64,000 nucleotides of DNA from Prorocentrum cordatum (Eukaryota > Sar > Dinophyceae > Prorocentrales > Prorocentraceae), in the NCBI GenBank assembly GCA_963575745.1, contig CAUYUJ010020170.1, forward strand, positions 152,501 through 216,500, written 5' to 3'. A program made the translations under genes and the position numbers. Positions 44,287-55,123 of this stretch are shown one piece after another (position 1 is the stretch's first letter; every line of letters begins with the position of its first letter). The notes below the pieces were generated by a model that worked only from the letters and a program-made list of their open reading frames with translations, ran no database searches and had not been told where the DNA came from.

Positions 44287-46118
44287 ATGAAATGGGAAAA
44301 GCCGCAAGGCGTCTTTGATGCTCGCCGCGCCAACAACGATCCGGATGAAAAGTCACCTAGACGCTCGGATTTGCTGCAGGATGTTGGATCAGAACGCAAG
44401 ACAAGTAATCTTGCCGATCTCATGGGCATGTCAGTGTTCAAATCAGACAAGTCGGATTCTGAGAAAATGCCAACGGTGACCGCCCCGTCAATACCCGCGC
44501 TTCCTCTCGTAAAATCGCATCTCATTCCAGGGCCGGCTGTCGAGAAGCCTCGTAGAACGAGGGGGGGTTCAATGCGGGAGTATGTCAAAGAAAAGAATCC
44601 TGGGAATGTCATTTTTAACTTCCAGATTTCAGGGCCCCCTGACAACATTGACTTGCCTGGGCGCCTTCATGTCACCATCGGCTCAGCCGCGGCCAGTGAC
44701 GGACGCGGAGATCCGGGAGGACACGAAAATGACCAGAGAGATGACCAGAGTGCACCCCTAAGCGCGGACATTATCGCTGCGATACGTTTTGACGAGACTG
44801 GTGAACCCAAGCCACCCAAAGGCCCCCCAGGGGGACCCGGCGGCGGCGGTGACCCAGACGGAGACGGCGGCGGGGGGCCGAATGGCCATCATGACCCAAC
44901 CTGGCAGACGTTTAATGCCAACCAAGTGGATGTGAATTGGAGGGGCTTTGGAAACAATGAAGAGCTATACTTGCTGGACATACCGACTGCCCAGACACTC
45001 CGAGCATGGAAGCAGCATTGCATATGAGCGGTAGTTGGATCATGGCATGACGTTAAGGCGGCGCAGACATGGGTCACTGAAGCCATGGAACCCGACGTGC
45101 CGAAGGAAAACCTTAGAGACTCTGGGTCAATGATGCGCGTTGACATGATGTGCGTAACGAATCTGCTTGAGAAATTTGCCGAGGTGAAGCGCAGCCAACG
45201 TCTGTCAGCGCAGCATACTCATTCCCTTTCACAAATCCACCGCATGGAGCACTCCTGTCAGATTGAGGGGCGATTCCTCACTGGCCGAGAGATGATACGC
45301 GCAATCTGGGCTTGGTGCTCTGTCAGGTTTGAAAGTGGACAACACTGGAGATGTCGAGATTTGTTCAAAATAACGGTTGGCCGACAGAAGCCCTATCAAT
45401 ATTTGCACAATTTCTATCATGAATGGCTGGAGCGATATCAAGAACTGTACTGTGCCAGGGAACCGTCGGATGATATGAAGGCTTCAGTACGTGCGCATTC
45501 CTACGAACAGATTTGACAGGTTCCGAGGCTTGAGTACGCAGTGTAGTGGTATGAATTGGCGACAGATGCCCCGGGCGCGGGGATGCGCACATATCAATGG
45601 CTTCTGCTTCAGGTTGAATCACTGATGATGCGGGACAGAGGACAGTGGGCCATGTCCGAACATGAATCGACCCTCAATTCCGCAAATAGACAGGCCCGCC
45701 TGGCAGGTGGGACGAATGAGGGCGGCGGGGGCGGACGAAGAGCCTCCGCCATGGCGGCGACAATCCATCGATTAGGATTGCCCGCGGACAAGACGGCGAG
45801 CGGCAGAACTAAAGGCGACGCGATTGGCAAATTTGCGAGGCAAGGAAAGAATTGCCCAGAAGCAGGGCAAGGTTGCCCCTGTAATAACAAGGGGCCTAAA
45901 ACACCGGCCGCGCCGACACGGCCGGGGGCGGGCGGCGATCGCATGACCACCGGCTGAAAGAACGACCGAAGAGGCAGGAGCGAGCAGTCTGGAAGTAAGG
46001 GCCCGAAAGGAAAGGAACGGCCTCGCTCCTCGACTCCATCGAAACAAATTCGGCATCTCGAATGCGGCGCAGTCGCGGACGAGGAGTCAGTCGGGGGCCT
46101 CGCGAGAGCGCCAGAGTA
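44287..46118 (+). pseudogene. Copia-like gag
   Basis: One frame runs from 44287 to about 46118, crossing in-frame TGA at 45025, TGA at 45514, TAG at 45544 and TGA at 45955. N-terminal LMGMSVFKSDKSDSEKMPTV, a glycine/proline linker (GPPGGPGGGGDPDGDGGG), then a helical capsid-like core (REMIRAIWAWCSVRFESGQH, QYLHNFYHEWLERYQELYC). A basic/glycine-rich tail follows. The capsid-type region resembles the retrotransposon gag (UBN2-like) fold in feel only. One hairpin (44671-44700) lies in it. Confidence 0.65.
44671..44700 (+). repeat. Hairpin, GGC-TCA-GCC type
   Basis: Inner CGGC/GCCG around TCA; outer GTCAC/GTGAC separated by CAT on the left and six bases on the right. Inside gag. Confidence 0.65.
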
Positions 46119-46599
46119 AGATGGCGCGCCGCGCATGGTCGCGCGACCCCCCCAGCAAGGGCGCCGAGAGTGGGCGCTGCAAGCGGCGCAGAGGCTTGTC
46201 CGAGGCCGAGGAAGTCACGCGGGGTAAATGCGAAGAGGCTCAGCTCAAGGCTGGCAAGTCCTTAGGCTATCAGAGAACCTCAAGGCAAGCTGATTCTGCT
46301 GCCGCGAATGCCGGCGACGCCGCGCCAGGAGAAACCCCAAGAAGCCGAGAATCGAGCAGGAGCCGTGGAAAGAACAGAAGCAAGGGCACAGGGAAAAGAG
46401 AAGACAAACCATGCAGGGTGTTCACAGAGACAGGATCTTGCCCACGAGGTATAGACTGTTGGTTCGCGCAGAACACGCCAAACCATCCGTGGCGATGGCG
46501 AGGCGCTGGCGTATTATTGGCCAGTGCCAAGATGATCGTCGTATCTCTCTCCCTTATTTGGCTGACGTGTTCTTGTTTCTTGGAAATGTGGTCACGATA

Positions 46600-46626
46600 T
46601 TCCCGCCGGCTAAGCCGACAAGGGAA
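46600..46626 (+). repeat. Hairpin, GGC-TAA-GCC type
   Basis: Inner CGGC/GCCG around TAA; outer TTCCC/GGGAA with two bases left and four right unpaired. Ten bases before the next member. Confidence 0.7.
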
Positions 46627-46636
46627 GGGCGGGCAT

Positions 46637-46664
46637 GGGCTCCCTGGCACAGCCAGCCGAGCCC
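46637..46664 (+). repeat. Hairpin, GGC-ACA-GCC type
   Basis: Inner CTGGC/GCCAG around ACA; outer GGGCTC/GAGCCC with one base left and two right unpaired. Confidence 0.8.
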
Positions 46665-47048
46665 TTTTTGCGCGTCCTGCCCCGCTGGCCTGGGGATCTC
46701 GTGGTCTACAAAACAAGTCAGATGGACAACCAACGATGGTTGACACACATGACGCATGATCATTTATTTTCATTACATTTTCCGAAAAAGCTGTTCCGAG
46801 ACGCAGCAAGAACGCAAAGAAAAGTTGACGAAACTCGTCGCTATCCTCGTTCAGTTGCATCCTCTTCCAAGGGAGGCCATCGTATCCTTTTGTGATGAGC
46901 CCCACTGAAAAAGTTGCGTCAAACCTGCGAAGACGGGTAGACGCGGACTGAGCGCCCAGTTTCACCCCTCCACTCGTGAACCAACTGCCACTCGAAGGAA
47001 GGTGCGTCGCCGCAGCCCAAGAGAGCTGCCTGCGAGCGTAGTCAATAG

Positions 47049-47512
47049 GTGGAATTTCCGAGAGAAGAATATCGACGAAGTCACGCTGAGTGGGAAGCAT
47101 CGTTGATGGAGGCCCAGCTCAGAGCATCTGATTTAACCGACGAAGTCTGGAATCTTTGGTTAGCATCTGAGGGAAATGAAGAAGCTGCCCGAGGTGGCTC
47201 AGCCGCTGCGGGGCGCAAGGAGAAACCATCTGCGCACCTCGGCGCGCTTAGGTTCATAGTCGACAAAGGCTGTGGACACAACCTCATTGCAGAGAGGTTC
47301 ATTCGAGCTGCAGGCGCAATGGGCATGATAAAAAGATTAGAAGATTCAGATACCTTGTATATTACTGGAGGTTCCCCACGGGCCCTCGGCGCAGTTTGCG
47401 TCGCATGCCCCAACTTCAGGGGTGGGGGCTTTGAAGCGTCGGTCATGTCGGAGACGCCGGCGGCGATCTCAGTGGGAGATCGGCGCGCGGATCGCGGCTT
47501 TACTCTCGTCTG
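47049..47512 (+). pseudogene. Copia-like aspartic protease, active site altered
   Basis: LRFIVDKGCGHNLIAERFIR with the Asp codon at 47262-47264. Retroelement proteases have D-[ST]-G here; this copy has D-K-G, so it is probably inactive. The frame ends at 47510-47512. A hairpin (47187-47214) lies just upstream of the domain. Confidence 0.7.
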
Positions 47513-47582
47513 ACCAGCCGGCCAGCGACCCTACTTTTTTCTGCCCAGTCGTCACGGAGTAGACCTGATCGCCGAGGGCAAG

Positions 47583-48440
47583 ATGCCATACTTGACCCTA
47601 TCTGGCAGAGGGGCGCCGGGACAGTGGATGCGCGGTTGCCGCCGGGAAGCTTGCGATTCCCGAGCGGCGGCGTTGCGTGACGTCAGGCGCCCGAACATGT
47701 CTGGGCGACGTGGAATCAGCGGGAGGTCTTCTGCCCCATTCCATTCAGAGTCGCTTGGTGGTAGACCAGCACACACATGAGATGATTGGTAATCATGGCT
47801 ACGCGGGTGGCAGGCCAACCGCGGCCGAATGCCAATTCCCGCCCGACATAGACTCCATGGATACAAACACTTATTTCTACGATTCGCCTCGGACAGCTCG
47901 CGAATGTGGTTGGGGCAAAACGCCCGCAGGCGTCACGAGTCTTGTAAATCCCCCATCTGCCCCCAATCACGACACAGTCGTTGGTTGCGTGACATCAAAC
48001 CACGACTTAGCTGAGGGTTGTGCGGCTAAGTTTGAGAACCCTTGTTGGCATGGGGTCTCTGGAGCATTTCCCTGCGACGTGGATCGCGGGCTGGGTTTCA
48101 TCGCGGTGACCGCTGCGCCTGACCAAAACGCGGATGCAAATGAGAGTTCGGTTGGGGTTGACATTGTTGACATCGACGTACCGCCCGAAATCGACCCACA
48201 TGGCGTTGAGGTTGAGGCGCCAGTCTCGGCGACCTGAGCGGCTCAAAAAGAGCGCAGCCTCCCTCCCACACTTGCTGAATCACACTCCCAAGAAAACCTT
48301 TTGCTCGGCGTGTAACTGGGAAAAGGCTATACGGCGCCAACAAAGGGAAGCGCGGAAGGAAGAGGGCACCGCGACCATGCGCGAACCCCACGACGTTCAG
48401 ACACCTGACCACCATGGACCACTGGCTTGCGATGGATGAC
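47583..48440 (+). pseudogene. Protease-integrase linker and pre-integrase zinc motif
   Basis: A 186-codon frame (47677-48237) with acidic, protein-like sequence, then in another frame HLLNHTPKKTFCSAC (His at 48269 and 48281, Cys at 48302 and 48311), the HHCC-type module ahead of copia integrases. A CTTAGC...GCTAAG inverted repeat lies near 48005-48030. Confidence 0.6.
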
Positions 48441-49510
48441 CTATCGCGGGGGCTCCACGACGAGACCGCGTGCGTGACTTTTCGCGACCAGGCAACATAT
48501 TTCATAGCAGCACAGGGTGTGCGCGACTAATCAGCGATTCACGTATGTAACTCTTCGATTAACCTTAAAAGTCCAGGAGACAAGTTAGAGTATTGTGATA
48601 CTGACGGTGCGGCAGAACTCGCACGCGCGTGCATCGAGTTGCACATGGCCCTACCATCCCTGGCAACAAGAAGCTTATGGCTGTCGCTGAACGATCCAAC
48701 GGAATTGTTCAAATGGGGACTCGAGCCCTGTTAACGCAGGCCGGTCTGCCCCCGCCTTTTTGGACGCATGTTGTCCGATACTTCGGTCTTTGCTATAACG
48801 CAAGGGTCCCCGGCGAAGGTGAATCGTCATGGAAGCGCAGATTCGGACACGAGTGTGCAGCGCCTTTTCGTCCGTTTGGCTCTCTCGTTCGATTCGTGCC
48901 TCCTCCTGAATCTCGATGTTGGATCGTCAAGACAGGCGGGGCGATGGTCGCGGGAATTGGCCCCGGATATGCACATGAAGCGGGGAGCGTGGTGGGGCCT
49001 GAAAGCTACGCGACACCGTCGAGACAATTTGGTGGACTTAACGTGGACCCGGGGCGGACGCCAGAAGGCAAGCGCCCGATCACTAAAACGCCCGATCAAC
49101 TCTACAGCAATATTTTTGACGGCGCTGCACAAGACCAAGAACCTAAGTTCCCTATGCGTGATGCATCTGAGATAGCACAGACGAAGTTTAAAAACGCCTT
49201 TATTCCGCCAGGCGGTTCCCCTGACGGCCCAGCCGGACAGGGGGCCCGATTAGGTTCACAGACGGCGCAGCCTTCTAGTGACTGGGATCCAGGCGCATCG
49301 ATGCCACCGCCTCCAGTGCGAGGCGAGGCCGCAACACCACCGAATGATGATGACGATTCCGATGACGATGGTCCGGGGGGAGTCGTTGCGGGCGACGTGC
49401 CTGTGGTACCTGACGGTCGGGATCCCCAGCGGGACTCGAGACCCGATGATGATGCGAAACAAAAGCTCGGCCTCGCTCATATAGAATATAGGTTGGAATC
49501 GTCAGTCTAA
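48421..49510 (+). pseudogene. Copia-like integrase core and downstream tail
   Basis: DDE-type landmarks: MDDLSRG with Asp at 48434, CDTDGAAELARACIEL with Asp at 48603, and AERSNGIVQMGTRALL with Glu at 48689, followed by FWTHVVRYFGLCYNARV. A stop near 48527 and a frameshift near 48640 break it. The tail becomes proline/acid-rich with an Asp run (49345-49370), then ends at 49510. Integrase would join element cDNA to the genome. Confidence 0.75.
49218..49243 (+). repeat. Hairpin, GGC-CCA-GCC type
   Basis: Inner CGGC/GCCG around CCA; outer CCCCT/AGGGG with GA left and GAC right unpaired. Confidence 0.7.
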
Positions 49511-49512
49511 CT

Positions 49513-49538
49513 TCTCGATGGCTCAGCCAAGGTCGAGA
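49513..49538 (+). repeat. Hairpin, GGC-TCA-GCC type
   Basis: Inner TGGC/GCCA around TCA; outer TCTCGA/TCGAGA with AGG unpaired only on the 3' side. Confidence 0.8.
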
Positions 49539-50472
49539 GTGCCTCGGCCAGGGCAACTCCTCGCCCGAACCACGCAGAACTTATTCACTATGGAATCTTA
49601 CGAACACAGACGTATTGTTGCCGGGCTCGGTAAGTATGAACCTACCGAAAAGTTGCCCTTGAAATGCAGGCGGAAGACGTACAGCATTAGAGTCGCGTTG
49701 TATTATGATCCAGACTATGCACCTGTCACAAGAGTCTGGATCACCGACCCAGACCCACGATATGGCGCTCAATGGCTTCAAGAAATTACTTTGTTCCACC
49801 AGCCCAGGAATTCACCCCGATCGCTGGTTCAACATGAGCCATGATGAACGGAGGAAAGCAGTGGAGCAGTTCCCACTTGAGAAAAGATGTTTCATCGGGG
49901 TTGAGGGCCCGGGACCATGCATTGCCCTTCTCCGCGACATTGGGATCGACGCAGTCGATTTCCAATATAATTAACATGGCAACGCAGGCACTGAGCGCCC
50001 AGAGGGCAACGCGCACCCGGGCTGAAATCCGAAGAAGAGCAGAAGGAAAGGAGATGCGATTGTGCCAGATGAAACAGAAGTGGACTGGCGCGCGTTACTG
50101 CATCCTGCGGGACCGGCAGAGGAACTCTCCACGGGCACAGGCTCCGGGAGTGGCCAAAGCACCTCCGATGATGAAGAAGTATGGTGGAAACAGACTTGGT
50201 ATGGCGGGACAGTCTTGCGAGATGGGGTTCCTTCCGTTACAGTCGAAGAGGACCTGACGCTCCCAAGATGCATCATATTTCGCGGGAGTAGCCTGACTTC
50301 GAGTCCGGCGGCCGCCGTTCCGCGACGCAGCGTACCCCGCATGCCATTGCAGCCCGCAGAATTACCCCACCCTGCACATCGGGGAAAAGAAAGTTCTGAT
50401 ATGGAATATTTGTACAACCCGCTCACTGATGATATTCGAATTGTTGAACAAGCGTAGCAAGTACCGGCTGAG
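49518..50472 (+). pseudogene. Variable linker between integrase and RT
   Basis: Protein-like frames shift between 49518-49844, 49841-50257 and 50062-50457, with YEPTEKLPLKCRRKTYSIRV near 49638 and LEKRCFIGVEGPGPCIALLR near 49876. No domain recognised, but the position matches the long linker of dinoflagellate copia polyproteins. Confidence 0.45.
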
Positions 50473-51359
50473 TTGAGCGAACCACGGGCTGCTGCGGCTG
50501 TCGATCGACCTGCGTCCAAAACTGAAGCTGCGGTCAACCAAGATGCCCTCAGAGCACTGCGGACCGAATGGAATCGGTCGTGCGGCATTGGCACTTGGGA
50601 TGAGTCAGGCGCGATGGAATACGACTATGTCGTTCGACAACGAAAAGGGCAAACGACGCATTTCGGACGCTAATTCGCAATTTTGGTAGAAAAGAACTCA
50701 GAGCTCCCAGGAGGACACATGTCGCAAATATAAGGCCGAGTTGTGTTTGATGGGTCGGACGTCAGAGATCAGAATAGAGAAGTAGCCCTATTTCAGGAAC
50801 TTTCTAGCAGCCCTGCAACGACGCAGGCCGGCAAAGCAGCAGATACGCACGGCCTGTTTGAGGGGCGTGACATTCAACAGGCTGACGCAAAGCAGGCTTA
50901 CACTCAGTCCAAGCTAGGGGGGGCCCGACAGGGATTTTCCTGCCGAGAGACGAGTGGCCGCCCGCTTGGAAAGACATGAGGAACCCCGTATGTCCCCTCA
51001 TTCTTTCACTTTACGGGCATCCTGATTCCGGTGGATATCGGGAGCAGCATTGCGAGGGACACGTGATTTCCAAAGGTTTCAGTAACTGTAGCCCATCGCG
51101 TAGTTGTTACTTCCGCACGAAATTGCGTTTGTTTATTATCATTTATGTCGGTGAATTCAAACTTGCTGGACCAAGAGCGAATCTCGAAAAAGGGTGGCGA
51201 CTTTTGCAAGAAGCTTCCGAAGGTTGCCCCAAAGGAATAGAGATCGACCCACCAACCAACGTAGAACTTTGTTTGGGGTGTGAACATCATTTGTCTACGC
51301 AGCGTGATGAATGGCAGGGGGAGTTACCAGCTGCCCTTGATCCCCACCGCCAAAGGTAA
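50473..51359 (+). pseudogene. Copia-like reverse transcriptase, catalytic pair lost
   Basis: ALRTEWNRSCGIGTWDESG near 50548, FQELSSSPATTQAGKAADTH near 50791 and IQQADAKQAYTQSKLGG near 50870 (the QADA Asp is RT motif A). Then LYGHPDSGGYREQHC near 51010 and IIIYVGEFKLAGPRANLEKG with YVGE at 51144-51155. The family has YVDD there; both catalytic Asp are replaced (G, E). In-frame TAA at 50671 and 50728 and a frameshift near 50970. Confidence 0.85.
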
Positions 51360-51463
51360 AGAAGACATCCGTCTCTGAACTACACGCGGAGAGCGATGGC
51401 GAGAAAGCGGGGGGAGACTCATCGGCACAGCCGAGCGAGCCATATCAACCTAGACAGCCAAAA

Positions 51464-52442
51464 ATGGTCAGAGCCATTGAGTATGACATGACTCAGTTCT
51501 TGAATTCCTGTATAACGCTCCATGCGCAGTTAACCGATACAGACCTTGCTACATACCCTGCTGCGGGTAGCCCCTTTGGCCCTGAGTTGTTTGACTTCGA
51601 GGATGGACAAGGTGGTCCGAGAGGAGAAAAGTACTCCCTGGCAGAAGAGGCTATAGCAGCGGCGCTTGGGATCCACGTTGACACGGGCCCCCCAGACAAG
51701 CCAGTCGAGGTTCCCGGCTTAGCCGCGGAACCCTGACCAGACGACCCTGAACCACCGACCCCGTCGGGAGTTCTCCAGCCTATTGTTGCCAAAGTTCTTA
51801 TGGAAATATTGCATGGTGCACGAATGGTTCGGCTTGACCTTTTGCGTGCAGTTTGTCGCGCGGCCCCTTGCATAGCGAAGTGGGCCGAACAACGGGATGT
51901 GGATCTTGTTCGATGAATATGTTACATAAGTCCATATCCCAATACAGAATGACGTCTTGGCTAGGCGACAAAATGGGGGATGTCACCCTACGACAGTATT
52001 ATGATGCAGACCTTGCCAGCGATGTGCGCACGCATCGCAGCGCAAGTGCGAGCCACCAGGTAATTCGGGCACCATGCACGAGAGCCAATCAGAGCATGGC
52101 TTCTCGACGACAGACTTGCGTGTCCCACGGCGCACGTGAGACAGAACTTGTTGCTGCGGATCTGGCTTTGCGAACTGACTTACTGCCGGCGCTGCCGTTG
52201 TAGGGAATTCTGCTATAACGTGAGGTCAAATGCGCGCTCGTGGAAGATAACCATGCGGTTTGCAAGGTGATAAAAGCGGGGGCTCGATGAAATTGATGCA
52301 CCTTCAGAGAACCCGCCGAATAGATAGTGCTGCCATCTCTGAACAGTTTACCCGTGGAGTTGTTAGTTTACAGTACGAACGCACGCAGAATGAAGCCGCT
52401 GATATCGGTGCCAAACGTTTTACCGACCCTCACGCATGGTAA
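51464..52442 (+). pseudogene. Copia-like RT C-terminus and RNase H
   Basis: IEYDMTQFLNSC near 51478, then through an in-frame TGA (51734-51736) VLQPIVAKVLMEILHGARM. RNase H follows in shifted frames: YYDADLASDVRTHRSASA near 52000, CVSHGARETELVAADLALR near 52115 and NEAADIGAKRFTDPHAW to 52442. Order and spacing match copia RNase H (DAD, ETEL, ADIGAK). Confidence 0.8.
51709..51732 (+). repeat. Hairpin, GGC-TTA-GCC type
   Basis: Inner CGGC/GCCG around TTA; outer GGTTCC/GGAACC with one C unpaired on the 3' side. An in-frame TGA follows two bases later. Confidence 0.8.
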
Positions 52443-53228
52443 AAGTGCTCGTTGGCGTTGTTGCCCCGAAGTTTCGGAAAGTCAATCGATATCAAGACGA
52501 TTTGGCATCGATGTTCACTGGCGGGCTTTCCCCGATATCAGAGGGGGGTTCTAAAGCCACGGACGGGCCCGAAGGCTGCGGTCCGTCATTTGAAAGAAGA
52601 CAGAGAAATGATGGCTATGTTTGATATGACTGACAGTAAATCAGATGCCTGAAATGCGCAGACACTATTTTCCGAGACCTGGGAACATAAATATTATAGT
52701 AACAAAACGACTAATGCGGCTGCGGCCAAGTCGGGTGACAAGGAATCGATACATGTGGCGTCCCAACCGGAAAAGGGACAAACAATGGACAGGAACGATT
52801 GGAATGCATAAAGATTCTAATATTTGAATATTGTTGTGGACCAAATCGCAAAATAGGTAATTCAATGACTTTCGTTGACAATTCTTGTAAAGTAATACGA
52901 TGCACTGAAAGCGAGGATAGGAGGACCGACGAGGGCAAAAACAAAGCACCTACGGCTATTAAAGAGCTTGAAGGGGAAACGTATTTCACTCTGGAGTTCG
53001 ATCCCATGCACCGGGGGTGGAGGTTTTCCTTGGTAGTATGTAAATGAGGCTCACTTTTTCCGTGGAGGTGGCCACGGGTCCCTCCGTGGGCTCGGAGGAA
53101 TCCGAACGGACTTTCGATGCCGATTTTGGAACTTTAGAAAGATTGCCCGCGCCGTCGTTGATGCGGGGGGGGGGGGGGCAGTTTGTATAGAGTGGCTTAG
53201 CCAGTGTCAGTATTGGAGAGATCCTTCG
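52443..53228. other. Post-element region; no gene recognised
   Basis: 3' remainder of the copia-like element and AT-richer DNA (52640-52960). A G-run lies at 53165-53178. A TGGCTTAGCCA hairpin core lies at 53193-53203. No LTR boundary could be set. Confidence 0.45.
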
Positions 53229-53450
53229 GTGAAAGCATTCGTGAGAGAAATAGGTTTGCAGAAGACAGCGTTGCATGGGTGCGCATCTGGATTGAGAGAT
53301 AAAAAGGGGAATTTCATAAAGAAACCATGGGTCATTGCTTCCACGTCGGACATTGCGACTAGCGGTTTGGAACGGAAGCGTGATGGCACGCGCGCGCGCG
53401 TCGAGGCGCGCGGCAAACATTGCAAACATTGCAGAAGATTACACATGTGA
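53229..53450 (+). pseudogene. Fragment resembling a dinoflagellate retroelement segment
   Basis: A 73-codon frame with HGCASGLRDKKGNFIKKPW, then VIASTSDIATSGLERK and a CKHC pair near its end. From memory, a block of this form (C-x-x-G-(L/V)-R ... KPW ... (I/T)S) recurs in dinoflagellate retroelement polyproteins; I cannot verify that here. Function unknown. Confidence 0.35.
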
Positions 53451-53743
53451 AATTGCGAAACAGAACCATGTTGCACTAGCGCGCCCGGCATCGCACTCCC
53501 CCCTTGATCTTGCCTCCCCATCCTCATGATATTTGCGCCGCCGCCGCTTTCTCTCATGAGCAGGGGCGGGGCAGCCATCGGCCCTGCCCCCCCCCCGGCG
53601 GGGCCGTCGCGTAGCCGCGGCCGCCCCCCCCTCGCAGGCAGCGGGCGCCAGCCCATAGCCTCCCGGTCGCGCACCGATCCTGGACGACAGCTTTTTGTCG
53701 CCCCGGCGGTGCAACCGTCCGAGATGACCGGGAAGGCAAAACG

Positions 53744-54907
53744 ATGGGATGCAGGTGCCTCGCTGGGATCACCTGGACACAGTTCACGGCGACCCCAGTG
53801 GGCGAGAGTAACCCGGCCAGTGAGCACACGAAGGAATCGATAACAGCACAGCCGAGGGCACATTACGATAACGTAGATTGCTCAGATCATTGTTGCAGGA
53901 CTTGTCGAGGAAGCTTCGAGAGAAGCGATGATGACGACATTTATACTCATGATAATGGCTGTACTATGTATGACTTCCTTCCGAACAACCCGAGCAGGAT
54001 AGCAAAAAGGGTTGCCGAGAAATTGGGAATATTTGACTTCCGAACGGCAAAGCCGCTAGGGCAGCTGAAAGTTCCGGCTACATACACAACGTTACGGTAC
54101 CCAAAGATGATCGACTCTGAGATGGTTGTTACGGAGTGGAAGGATGTTGAGTTGAAAGAATCGAGTCACTCTGAGCCAGAGGTGGCCACCAAGAAGTGGA
54201 CCGATGTTGACTTGGAATACACGTTCCACCCGGAACCAGAGGAATATGGAAAGCAAATTCTTTATTGCGACCAGCCTCAGCAAGTGGCTCGCGGACGATG
54301 GATACAGACGGTTGCGATGACCCGGAACGGCCAACATTACTTTCGGATTGACAACATCGCTGGCGAGTTCAATGAAGACTTGAAGAGATGCAACGAACCA
54401 GTCATTCAAATATTGCACAACCAGAGGTCGGTGGACCCACGGGTCGTTCTTTGGGTATCCTTCCAAAAGGATTCGCGAGGAAATTACAGAAGCAACTTCG
54501 ATGGTCCTCCCCCCGATCTCTCGATCATTAAGGAATGGCGATATTTCCTACCCATGTTGACCCAAGCACGACATTGAAATGTATTTTTCATTGGACCCCC
54601 AGGGGATCCGAAGGGCAGGGTTGTTCGGACCTGCGACCTCGGGGAGATAATCGGACCGGCTCTCTACCTCAGAGGTGCAGGATTTTTCGTCGCGATTCGA
54701 ACCATTGACCGTCGCGCGGATCAAATTGTCTTCATGAATGTTTGGGGGCCCTCCAGGAACAAGCCCCCGCGCGGCGCAGCCGTTGATGGGTGGGGCACTC
54801 ATTTCGCGCTCCCAGCTGTCAGAGGAGATTCCAGCGCAAAGATAAATTTAGTTGCGCAAGCGCTGACCGAGAAGGCCCTGGATCATCGCCGTGAATGGAA
54901 GGAGTGA
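53744..54907 (+). pseudogene. Unrecognised 388-codon frame with one in-frame TGA
   Basis: One frame from 53744 to TGA 54905, crossing a single TGA at 54575-54577. It contains CSDHCCRTCRGSF, then YDFLPNNPSRIAKRVAEKLG, and a short internal duplication of the form W-[KT]-DV-[ED]-L ... EPE near 54135-54240. After the internal stop it continues as VFFIGPPGDPKGRVVRTCDL and DQIVFMNVWGPSRNKPPRG. The sequence is mixed and protein-like on both sides of the TGA, so the stop is a recent lesion or is read through. No family recognised. Confidence 0.45.
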
Positions 54908-55123
54908 CAGGGTACACCTCAGCCCAAAAAAGCCAGATTGCACTAGGTGGCGCAGCCGCCCGAGCGAGGAGGGCCGCCGTGACAAGAGAATAGCTGTCTG
55001 GCTCAAGAGACGAATCCTCCGCAGCAGCGATGAGGCGACGCCGAAGGATCGAGGCCAGCCAAGACTGCCAAGACCGAGAAGGCCGCCAACGCTGCGGAGA
55101 GAACGATCCTTCCTGAAACCCCG

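Larger units (their letters stand above)
46119..46760 (+). pseudogene. Gag C-terminus with CCCH zinc knuckle
   Basis: Basic Arg/Lys/Gly-rich run followed by a C-x8-C-x5-C-...-H motif at 46412-46486 (CRVFTETGSCPRGIDCW, then NTPNH), of the type used for RNA binding in these elements. After it the frame degenerates. Two hairpins sit back to back just downstream (46600-46626 and 46637-46664). Confidence 0.65.
43050..52442 (+). mobile_element. Decayed Ty1/copia-like retrotransposon, coding part
   Basis: Order on one strand: coiled coil, gag with CCCH knuckle, protease, pre-integrase zinc motif, integrase, long variable linker, RT, RNase H. Integrase before RT is the copia order. Multiple in-frame stops and frameshifts plus lost catalytic residues show it is dead. 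LTRs were not identified by eye on either side (41.2-43.0 and 52.5-53.2 kb searched). About fourteen members of the hairpin family are embedded in it. Confidence 0.85.

Noticed and set aside
41438-52442. GSA/AQP peptides as a conserved protein motif
   Set aside because: The same DNA word is read in different frames (GSA, GTA, AQP, LSQ), so conservation is at nucleotide level.
52443-53228. 3' LTR of the copia-like element
   Set aside because: No matching direct repeat was found upstream of 43050 by eye, so no LTR boundary can be supported.
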